Positions 22,102 to 32,500 of a DNA stretch of 64,000 nt are shown one piece after another. The DNA comes from Pseudopyrenochaeta lycopersici. Lineage: Eukaryota > Ascomycota > Dothideomycetes > Pleosporales > Pseudopyrenochaetaceae. Under the pieces are notes generated by a model, which made no database searches, was not told the origin of the DNA, and saw only the letters and a program-made list of their open reading frames with translations. The translations under genes and the position numbers were made by a program. Within the stretch, counting starts at the first letter, position 1. Each line of letters opens with the position of its first letter. The stretch spans positions 1,488,001 to 1,552,000 of the forward strand of contig NHZP01000007.1 in NCBI GenBank assembly GCA_003313425.1, read 5' to 3'.

Positions 22102-22992
22102 CTACTCTGCAAATCCGCCCCACTCAACTTCTTCATCATCCTCTTCTGCCTCACTCATTACCTGGTCCTCTTGCCCTCTCCAAGCTCTTAACCGTTCATC
22201 TGCAAGGCATTCCTTTGCCGCATTTCTCAGCGCCTTCAGCTTGCCTTCCTTCGCCAACTTCTCGATGGGCTGCACGAGAGTCTCTAGCGTCTCTTTTGTC
22301 TTCTCGTCATTCTCCCAGTCATTTTCGACCTTGTCCAACTCATCGATCCAAACATCCAGCACATGATATCTCAAGCCATTTGGAATTTTCATATCCTGAC
22401 ACTCTAGTGGCGTTTCCTCCACAATGGCGTTCCACTCCCCAAGGAAATCCCTCTTCCAGTTGCTTTTACTGAGGAATTCGAAGGATGCGTGAATGTATTG
22501 CCTTATGAGGTAGAGGTATTTATCGAGACGGAGGGCCTCAATGTGGCTCCATTCGCGGGCCATGGTGATCCAAAACGCGCGGATGAAGGGCAGAACGACA
22601 GATGTTCGAAGGGTAGCGACGAGAGAAGCAAGATCACGAGATAGGCGTTGTTGAAGGGCGGGTTTATCTTGCATCCATAGGCCTGTAGCATAACGTCAGC
22701 GGGGGACTCCCCGAACGTGAGTGGCTAACGACAGGTGCAGATTTGAGAGAGGTGACAAGTATGGTGTACATACAGTAGAACAGTCCCTTCCATAGCTTTA
22801 ACAGATCCAATTCTGCTATCTTTGACTGCGCACCAAGATAAGTTCGTAGTGAACCAAATGCTTCATCGCGAACTTTCTTGTCTGTCGCAAAAGGTTAGCT
22901 GACTCTCCCAAGATCTTCTCAAGTCATGAGATGCACATACCGCTCGACGCAAGATGCCTTATGAAGGGGCTGTTTTGGGCCTCTGACGCCAT
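22102..22992 (-). CDS. RRP1: Ribosomal RNA processing protein Rrp1 (Nop52 family)
   Basis: Exons 22992-22941, 22881-22774 and 22682-22102 give 246 aa. Spliced hallmarks are SPFIRHLASSDKKVRDEAFG, LLKLWKGLFYCLWMQDKPAL (the intron falls inside this block), IRAFWITMAREWSHIEALRL and DKYLYLIRQYIHASFEFL, as in yeast Rrp1. The C-terminus is acidic (MSEAEEDDEEVEWGGFAE). Rrp1 is a nucleolar factor of pre-60S particles needed for 27S pre-rRNA processing towards 25S/5.8S. Introns are 59 and 91 nt, both with GTATGT donors. Its start faces KMT1 across an AT-rich tract. Confidence 0.9.
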
Positions 22993-23993
22993 TCTGACTG
23001 GTGTAGCGATTGCGAAGGTACTCTTGAAGCTTGATGCGCGCGTGGGAAACTTTTCTGGCGGGCTGCGCAATTAAGGTTATCGATAAGGCGCGACATGCGT
23101 CACTAGTGCGTCTTGGTTTAGCGCGATTTTAGTCTTCGCTTTGCCTTTGTAAACATAGCTTCTTCGGTGTATTCTCATAGGAATAAGAATAAAAGATAAC
23201 GAGTATTAATTTTCGGTTCTAGATAACAAGTAGCTTGTAGCGCTAAGCCAGAAGACGAATGATGAGGGCTTATTTAAATACATTAGAGGGAGCGCTATGT
23301 TTATTACGAAACTACCACAATGTAAGTTTGCTTATTTCTTGGTTTTCCGCTTACAATTCTAGAGGGAAATAATTTAAAGGATACTCCTTACAATAAATGT
23401 GCATTGCGCATCTAGCGATATAATATCTTTGTAAGTTAGGGCTATATAGAAGATACAAATACATGTTTCCTTAAGCTTCTAATAGATATAGTCATTATAA
23501 TCAAGAAGTATACTAAGAAATTTAAGCTATTAGTTCGAGTAAATTCCCAGACTAACGTAGCGTTGTATAGAAAAGACTATACACGTTTTAATGTTATCTT
23601 TATGCAATAATTTATTAGTGTTAATGCTTACCTATACGCACAGACCATATAAACGTCTGTGCGTATAGTCGCTAACATGCTAAAGCTCACTAAGTCGTAA
23701 ACAAGAATATCTTTCTCTTGCTTCAGCTCTCTTAATTTCAGCAACAACCTGAAACCTAAGAAATGCAAGTTATTTTTCATATTACTTATACTCTATTACT
23801 AACATAAAATATATTAGTTTACGAAGTATTGCTTCCACGTTGTCTGCTCATTCATTAGGTCTGTTTCTCTTATCCTCCTCTATTCTAGCAAAGACGCACT
23901 TGCAGCCTACAACTCATACTGCATTAATACACTTTGCATTTCAATAGAGTACTGTCATCTATTTTGGCTCAACTAATGCGATGGTCTGCAGTT
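22993..23993. other. AT-rich intergenic tract between RRP1 and KMT1
   Basis: From about 23150 to 23830 the sequence becomes markedly AT-rich and dense in TpA, with stops in all frames and no coding signal. It looks like DNA altered by repeat-induced point mutation, or an old repeat remnant. It holds the perfect hairpin at 23632-23668. It must also contain the promoters of RRP1 and KMT1. Confidence 0.55.
23632..23668. repeat. Perfect 14-bp inverted repeat (hairpin, 9-nt loop)
   Basis: CTATACGCACAGAC at 23632-23645 is followed after 9 nt by its exact reverse complement at 23655-23668. The arms are GC-richer than the surrounding AT-rich tract. It could be a miniature-element or terminal-repeat remnant or a protein-binding palindrome; no flanking target-site duplication could be assigned. 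Confidence 0.85.
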
Positions 23994-25749
23994 ATGCCCA
24001 CTATGGTGGTCATCCCAGCCAATGGCTATGGCAAGCGACGAGTTGTGATTCAAAAGGTACAAGAGATCGTCACACACATGTCTACAACGATCTTCCTTAC
24101 ACTCATATATAACAGGTTCATTCTGTCATCTGCAACCGCCTGAAGGATACTGTATGACCCTCCTTTCATAGTATTGTCCGTGCAGAACCAATCTGATATC
24201 CTCCATTTAGGAAGAGCAATTCCTTGTTCGATGGACTACAGACAAACCCACTACGAAAGCTCCAATGAGCTGGCACTCAATTACAGAGCTAGTACGCTGC
24301 CTGGAACATGTGCAAGACTACCTGGATCTGAGGGAGGCGTAAAATTTACCCGTTGGCAAAGTGGAGGCATCGCTGACATGTGGAAAGGTCTATTAAAAAC
24401 GCGGCCTTTGCGCAGGCTACTACCAAAAAAAGGAAGAGCCCAGAGACCGGGTTTGATGCAGAGCTTCGTTTGTCGCCGTTTGATCATCGACTTCGTCAAG
24501 ACAGCCGAACGCCATCTCAATCTCGCTCGTCATCAGCGTCGTCTACGGCTCCAACTGTAGATACATACAATGGTGTATTAGATACAGATCACAACGGTTT
24601 CATATTCTGCCGGCCTGTGAGTGCATCTCTGACTCGCCCAGAGACATCACTGATTGTTCACAGGAGCCAGATGCAGACATCCCACAAGTCGAATCTAGTA
24701 CAATTCCCACCCTGGATATGAACAGAAGTGCCCAGTGCGCCACGGTCGACACTGCGCTCAAGTTAATTCGTGACGCATATGTACGAAGACTTGCTCGAGT
24801 CCCTGGCAAGCCCATTCATCTCATCAACTTGTTCGACTCAACCACTCCTTCACTACGATTCCAGTACATCGCCGAATATCGCCGACGAATAGATTTAGGC
24901 GTTCCTCCTCCAAACACAGGCTCACAAGTGGGATGCCAGCAATGCTCACCTCATATGGGACGTGATATTGGGTGCGAATATACCAAGAAATGCGACTGCT
25001 TAGAGTATGCTGCGGTAGACGAGTCTCGTATCACGGACCCTGAGATGAAGAAGGATTACGAATATGCAATCGCTACCGGAGGTTCAACGATGGGCTTCCC
25101 AAAGAAGTTCCCCTACTTCGCTGAGGGTACTAAGAGGGAGAGGACAGGCTGCTTGGTTCCATTCTACCTCAACTCGCGTCGGCCCATCTACGAGTGTAAT
25201 GACAAGTGCCACTGTGGCCCATACTGTCGCAATAAGAACGTCCAGTTTGGTCGCACAGTCGAACTTGAGATATTTAGGACAAATGCCGGTCGTGGATGGG
25301 GCCTACGCTGCAAAGAGGACCTGCACGAGGGCCAGTTTATAGACACGTACCGTGGAGAAATTATCACTGATGCTGAAGCCACACGCCGCGAAGAAGCTTC
25401 GACTAAAGCTAAAGCCTCATACCTATACTCACTCGACAAGTTTGCTGAATCAGAGGACATCAAAGATGAAGACATCTTTGTGGTCGATGGCGAGTTCATG
25501 GGAGGCCCCACAAAGTTCATCAACCACTCCTGCGAACCAAACTGCCGACAGTATACAGTTTCCTACAACAAGCATGACCCCATGGTGTACGACATTGCTT
25601 TCTTTGCCTGCCAATATATCGCAGCTGGCGAGGAACTCACTTTCGATTACTTGGACAAGGAAGAGGGTGATGAGCTAGATGAGCCTGGTGAAGGTGCAAT
25701 ACCGTGCCTCTGTGGTGCCACTAAGTGCCGAAAGTGGTTATGGACCTGA
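23994..25749 (+). CDS. KMT1: Histone H3K9 methyltransferase, chromodomain + SET (Clr4/KMT1/DIM-5)
   Basis: Exons 23994-24056, 24116-24151, 24211-24338, 24388-24616 and 24664-25749 give 513 aa. The first three small exons join in phase into an N-terminal chromodomain (about residues 12-75): RRVVIQKVHSVICNRLKDTE, then EQFLVRWTT, SWHSITELVRCLEHVQDYLD. A Ser-rich linker follows. The pre-SET cysteine cluster (GCQQCSP..GCEYTKKCDCLE..., ECNDKCHCGPYCRNK) leads into the SET domain with GRGWGLRCKEDLHEGQFI, KFINHSCEPNC (about 437-446) and GEELTFDYL. The post-SET CLCGATKCRKWLW completes the zinc site. The family trimethylates H3K9, directing HP1 binding and heterochromatin (and DNA methylation where present). 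Starts at 23976 or 24003 are alternatives. The remaining introns are 59, 59, 49 and 47 nt. Confidence 0.92.
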
Positions 25750-26513
25750 ACACAATGTGAAAAGTAGGTGTGTCAAGGAGTTTCTTGAGGAGTCTGTCAA
25801 GGCCGAGGACGAGCCTGAAAAGCTCAGTGCCCCTATTTCTGTATTGTTTGGTATGAGCGTAAGGCTTTACACTTCAGCTATTTACTCGACTCGTAAGACT
25901 AACTGACGTAAACATATCCCTTTGGGGTGTGTCTGTCTCGTAGCGCGTCCAATCGACTCGTGATTTAATACTCAGCGTATATATTCATTCAACGTACTTG
26001 CCTTTTGAGGTTGAGACGTGACGGCATCGTGATAAACTCAAAGCTCCCAGTCATTGATATGCTAAAGGAATGATCAACCACCTGCAAACCCCCACAAGCG
26101 ACAGAATGGTGCTTTCTCATTGCCAAGACGACATCATCACTAGTCACAACAAACACAAGAAATATCATATGTCTAATTAATGTATTACAGTCTGATCCAG
26201 CTACCTCCTCGATCCATATCCAATAACATTTCCCGATCATACGACGAAAGCAAACCTACTCAAAGGAAAAATGATGTGTATACAATTTATGTTCAGAAAT
26301 ATCCAATCGGTCTTGTGGGGTATATCTAACCTGAGCTAACAATGACGCTAATGACAGGATACCAGTAAAGCAAAGCAGGCAAGCATTAGGTACAGGGAAC
26401 GAGAGACGTCGGTACAGCGCGAAAAAAACATACGGAAGTGAGGGGACGCTCATATTGAGCCAAAAATGAAAATTGTACAAAGGAAATTTGACGTGTTATG
26501 CTTGCTAGAGACA
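25750..26513. other. Convergent intergenic region (3' ends)
   Basis: 764 bp between the KMT1 stop and the stop of the large scaffold gene. It is AT-leaning and lacks coding signal; likely two 3' UTRs. Confidence 0.5.
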
Positions 26514-29500
26514 CTACCGTGGTAGTTCTCTTCCAAAGTGGAGCGCAAGAGGCGTCATCTCGCCATCGATTGTGCTCTCATCATCATAGAATCCACTCTC
26601 ACTGAATCGCTCGACTTCAGCATCTTGGTCGTAGCTCGCCTTCCTCATCAAAGGAGGTGTGCGAGGAGCTGTAGCTTGCTTGCCTAAAGCGGGAAAACCG
26701 GCTTCAGTCGATGCCCTCGAGCTTATCGAGTCTGAGCGTAGATTCTGTGGGCGCTTTGATGATGTGGAAGACGGAAGATCCGGTGTACGACGCAAGTTTG
26801 ATGTTGGTGGTGTCATGAGGCCGGAGAGGAAGGACTGGGCGGATGGTGGAGCGGCGCGGGAGGGAGTTTGGTTACGTAAAGTGTTTGCCGATCCTCCGGA
26901 GAGGGCTGATTGAGCTTCTCCGCGTCCTTTACGCCAGTTACCAAACGCGGCAGCTAGCTGCACAGCCTTTGGCGATGCGAAGTTTGACAATGAGCTTAGT
27001 GTAGGAAAGGACTGTTGTCCGCCCGAAATAAGGCGTTCCTTCTCTGACTGCTCCATTTGCAAATTCGTACGGATACGGATGGCTGCGTCTCGAACATTTT
27101 CACGGTCGAAGGTAGGCTGAGCGAGAGAGTTGATGAGATCGTTCAAGTCGTCAATGCGCACTCCAAGAAGCTCGCGAAGCCAATTGATCTCTGTGTCCCG
27201 CTCCTTGAGTTTAGCTGGAGCCTCCGAGTCGACTTCGGCTAAATCGTGCTCCAGAGACTCGATGCGTCCTTCACGCTCTTGAAGCTGCTCTTGCAAGACA
27301 GCGATGGACTCGCGCAGGGCTTGATGAGAAATCTTCTCTGGACCACCGGGAGCGAATGAGGTCGAAGCAGTCGGAGACTTCGATGCTGCAGCAACAGCAG
27401 CACTAGCTGCCTCCTTCGCTACCTGAAGTTTCTCTTCTAGTAGTGCTATTCTGTCCTTGAAGTGATCCACCTTGGAGGCAGCTAGGTCAAGTTTGTCATT
27501 GTGGAAAGCTTCAGCACGTTCCTTATCTTCGCGAGCAAAGTCTAGAGCACGAGTATGCTCAAGTCTAATGTGTTCAAGTTGTCGTTCAAAAGTGCGTTGC
27601 TGTTCTTGTAAGCTGTGTTTCTTGCTCTCCAGCGCTTCCTGGACAGCTTGCTTCCTGACATCAGAAGCTGCCTCTAAGTCCAACTCATGTTTCTCCTTTA
27701 CAGTATCGGCATCCAGGCGCACCTGATCTAGTTCGGCGCGGACACGAGCGATTTCGCTTTCAAGTTCGTGACGGACAATGTTAACTTGGTTATTGGCTGC
27801 GTCAATGTCGGCCTCCATCAGAACACGGGTGCGGCGTATTTCGACATGAGCCGCATCCCTAGCTTCGCGCATGTCTCGCTCATAGCGCTCAGCATTCTTC
27901 TGGTGCTCCGAGGATTCCTGCCTTAACTGGTTGATTGTCTCCTCGAGTCTAGCATTATGCTTCTGAGACTGCTCGAAATGAATCCTCAGCTTCATACCTT
28001 CCCTTTCCTGGGTCTCCAAACGTTCGAGCTCCCTTTCCAGGCGTTCGCGGGTCCGTCCTTCAGCTTCGATGCGAGCACTGAGAATTTCGTACTTCGTCAA
28101 AGATGACTCCTCGTTCTTCAGCCACTGGGCCCGTTCAGCAGCAATCTGCTGGGAAGCGACGACCATGTCCTGCTGAAGCTTCTCGAACTTAACGCGCATT
28201 GATTCACGAACCCTGATAGCCTCTTCAGCTTGGCAGCGCGCTTGTTCAATGGCCCTGTTTAGCTTCTCAGATTGCTCATGAGCTTCCTGAATATCGTCCC
28301 GCCACTTGTTGGCGGATAAACGGTGCTCCTCAAGAGTGGATGAAAGCGCCTCGTTTTCAGCAGTAACAGAATCCAGCTTCTGCTTCAAGTCTTCCTCTGA
28401 GGTCTCTAATGCAATGTTCTTGAGCTTGAGGTCCTCGTTCTCAGCGTGCAGGGAAGAAAGCCTATTTCGAACCTCGTCACCATTCGTTTGGTATGCATCC
28501 AAACTACGGCGAGCAATATCGCGGTCTTCTGATAAGACGCGAATCTTGTCTTCATCTTCGCTAGCGGCTTGCTGAAGGAGACTGAGCTCTTCCTCTGTAA
28601 CTTTGAGTAGGCGTGCAGTATCCGCCTCACGAGCTTCAATCGCCTTACGAGTTTCCGCCTCAGCATCAAAACGCAATGTGGCTTCCTTAAGCATTGCTTC
28701 CAAGTCAGCGATGCGTGCATCTCTCTCTTGAACGGCCTGAGCTTCCTCGCGCTTGGCGGCTTCTGTGGTTTGGCGCTTCAAGGCATCATCAACGAGCTCA
28801 CGTACATCATCAGCCCGTAGATGATGGTTGGTGGTCTGTGCAATGGAAGCCTTGAGGCTGCCGATGACCTGGTAGAGCTCAGCCATGTCAACTTGTGGCT
28901 GAGGGATATCAATGGGAGTTTCAAGAGTAGCAGGCTTGTGAGAGGCCAAAGCTTCAGCCACAATAGACCGTATCATGTCTGGCTGTACAGGCTCCACAGG
29001 AGTCTGCTGATGGGAAGCCAGGGCCTCTGCAACAATTGCTTTGATATCATCTGGCCAGATTTGCTCCGGTACTGGAGGCGGTGCCGGTTGAGGCGCGTGC
29101 GTTGCGAAAGCCTCCATCACAATGGAGCGAATATCATCAGTCTTGGCTGGCTCAGCGGGCAAGGGCACATGCGACGCGAGTGTCTCAGCGAAAATAGATC
29201 GTATATCTTCTGGTTTGATGGCCTCAGTGATAGGCTCAGGCGCAGTCAATTTGGTTGTAACGATCGCTTCCTCAACAATGGCTCGGATCTGATCGGCAGG
29301 AACATGCTGGGCAGATGCAGCCGTTGGCTGGTGAGCCGCAAATACGTCAGTGACGATCTCCCGGATCTTCTCAGGTAGCACCGGCTCGGAAACGGGTACC
29401 GACAGAGACGTGATCTGTGATTGGTGTGACTCAAGTGCATCTCTGATGATGGACCGGATCTTCTCCAGCTTCCTGTCTTTTCTTGGTGACCGATTGCGAT

Positions 29501-32500
29501 AGCGCGAGTCTGTTCCAATATCATCATCTTCGTCATCAGCATCGCTGTCCAGACGCTCGTTAGTAGACATGCTTCGGCGGCCACGCCCAGGACGTTGTGA
29601 CATCCTTGAAAGCGCATCCTGAATGCCTTGCAGGTTCTGCTCTAGTGGGCCAAGGCGGTCCTGCAGAAGACGGCCCATGAGATCATCGACATGCTTGTCA
29701 AAGAAGCGACTGCGAGTCTGAATCTTGTCTTCTCCTTCAGTTAGAAGGCCTTCATCCCAATCGCTCATCGGCACATCATCAGCATTGTTCAAACGGTGCA
29801 CAGGCGATTCATATGCAAGCGCCGCACGCTCATCGTCGAATGGATCTTGGTTTGAGGTTGCTGATCCCTGCATGTTCCGTGGAGCGAAGAATCGGCGGGG
29901 GCTCGGACTAGGCGCGTCGCTGCGCATTTTGAAGTTCGGCCGCAAGTCATTTCGATCAAACTCATGGGGAGTTCTTTGAGGAGAGGACTGCTCCCAGGAG
30001 TTCTCATCACGTTCGACACCAAAGTCCGATCCTGCATTGTTCATATGATTCATGACAGCATCAATATCATTGAAAGACGCATCACCGAGGTTGTCAAAGT
30101 CGGCACTTTCACTCTCAGGATAGTGTGCGTGTCGACGTGAATCCAAGGCCGTCTTATAAGACCCGTCGTCGCTCGGTCGGAAGGTTGATGCCGGACTCCG
30201 GCTTGCGAACCTTGGCGGAGAGATATGCGATTTCTCAGGCTCCTCAACCAGCGAAGGTTTGGTGACGTGGAAACCAAAGTCATAACCAGCGCTGCCGAGC
30301 TGAGGTCGGAATTCAAACGGCTTTGCACTGGCTGAAAGTGTACTTTTATGACCATGCTTCTTTACCAATGGGGCGGGGTCCTCAATTGTAGGTGTAGGGA
30401 CATCACTTGCATGAGGCGTCTCATCATCGACGGCATTATCCGCAGGAGGTTCAGTTTCGGTTGTTGGTTCAATGGTCGGGACATCGCGCTGCAAGGACAG
30501 TGGCTCAGGACTCTTCGACTTAGATTTGGCCCTTTTGCCATCCGGTGAGAGATTCTCTTTGTCCTCCGAGACGTTGTCGCGCTCAAATTCAGGATCCTGC
30601 TTAGTAGCCAGAGTTTGTTTTACTTCAACTAAAGGTTGCGATGCAAGAATAGGCTGCAATGCAAACTTGGGCACGTCATCTCCGTCCGCACGGCCCCGTC
30701 GAGCACGCTTCTCACGCCCATCAGCTTGCATCGGACGACCAGCCTCATCCTCTCTTTCTTCTTCCTCTGGCGTCTTCTGTCGTGTGATGTCTGGACGCAC
30801 AATGGGAATAGCTTTAGAGCGCGTGGCTGGCTTAACAATATCACTTGCGCTAATGTTAATGTCTCCAAAAATCTTTGATGAAAAGTTTGTCGAAGCAGAG
30901 GCTGGCTTGTTGGGGTCAAATGCTGAGACGCCTGGGTTGAATGAGGGCGCATCCGGCTTGAACGAAGGTGGACTTGAGAAGTTGAAGCCGCTAGACGGGA
31001 ATACAGAATTACTCATACCAGAAGGCTTGAATTCTGGGACGTTTGCCGCAGGTTTGAATACAGGTGCTTCCGCAACAGGCTTGAAAGCCGGCGCATCTGG
31101 CTTGAATGTCGGCGCTGAGACGTTGAAGCTTGAGGCTCCATCGATACTCTGCATCTCATTGCGTTGTGCGACAACATCTGCAGGAGACTTCATCGCAGGC
31201 GTGAATCCAAAGCCCGAAGAGAACGACCCAGGACTGAATGATGCTGCAGGATTGAATTTGAACTCCTTAGCCTCAACATTAAGCTTCGAAATTGATGATC
31301 GCGAAGTGTGCTTGCTGTGTGCAGCAGAAGCCGGCTTGCTAAGGGCAAACTTGTTGTCTCTCCATGAGTTGCTGACCTGTGAGGGCGCTTTAGAGTGTTG
31401 CGCTGAGCTCTGATTTGGATTGCGAATTTCTCCATCCTCAAGACTAGGATTTGTGTTCTCTGAAACAGTTGTCCTAGCGCCATCACTGTCGGTACGAGGA
31501 TTCTGTTGAGCGGGGAATGAAAATGACACTGGCTGTTGAGACTTGGCAAGCGAGTGAGCCCTGCTGTGCGGTTGAGGTTGATGCAGAATAGTCCGAGAAT
31601 CCTCCCATGTTGCGTTAGTCACAGAGTTTGAAGCCTTGAGTTGTTCCTTAGTGTCAGGCTCCGTACTGAAGTCCCCTCCTTCTGCGAACTGCTTGTCGAT
31701 GGCTTCCTCCAGATGATATTCTTCGTTGGCAGCCTCGCGTTCAAGATTCTCGCTGATATTGTGACGATGACCGCGAGGAGTTGGTACAGCAATCTCCGGT
31801 ACTGATTTGGCGGTATGTTTCATGGCCGGTACTTCATCTTCCTCATCTTCATCTTCGGGTACTTCGGCAAGCGTAGATGACGGTCGCAATCCAAGAAGCT
31901 GCTGTTGTTGCTGTTGGACAAGCTGAGCTTGTAGCTGCTGCTGCTGCATCTGCATTTGCAACAAGAAGTCATCTTTCTGTGTTGGCGTGATAGGAAACTG
32001 CTGGTTGGGCCTCATGCCGAATGGAGAGTGGGGCGAGACAAGACCGGAAAGATCAGGTCTGCTCAAAGGCAGAGGCACAGCAGGCGACCCACTACGCCCA
32101 TCTTGAGATCCAAAATAACCGCTTGGTGACCATGTGCCAGAAGGTGACATGCCATGTTGAACAAAATTAGCTGGTGATGCAAATGTCGAATGTCGGTGCA
32201 TATGCATGCTGGCACGTGGATTCCCGAAGGCTGCCGGGGATGCAATCGATTGCCGTGACATATGTCCAGGTGATGCGATTGATTGTCGGGACATATGCCC
32301 TGGAGAAGGTCCAAGTGGGAAATTGCCTGATACGATACTTCCTTGTCTAGCCATGCGGTGACTGCCCGCTGAGGAGGTAGGTAGTGGCGGCGAGAAAGGC
32401 AGACCCGGATGTTGTTGTGAAGATGCTTGTCTTGACAAAGGAAGAGCTATATCCTCTTCACCTCCCACACTGACTCCGAGCGCTGCCAATTTTGCCTCCA

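Noticed and set aside
30472..31413. 313-codon open frame on the plus strand inside the giant scaffold gene
   Set aside because: It is antisense to an uninterrupted 2470-codon gene, Leu/Ser/Gly-biased as expected of an antisense shadow, and has no family signature.
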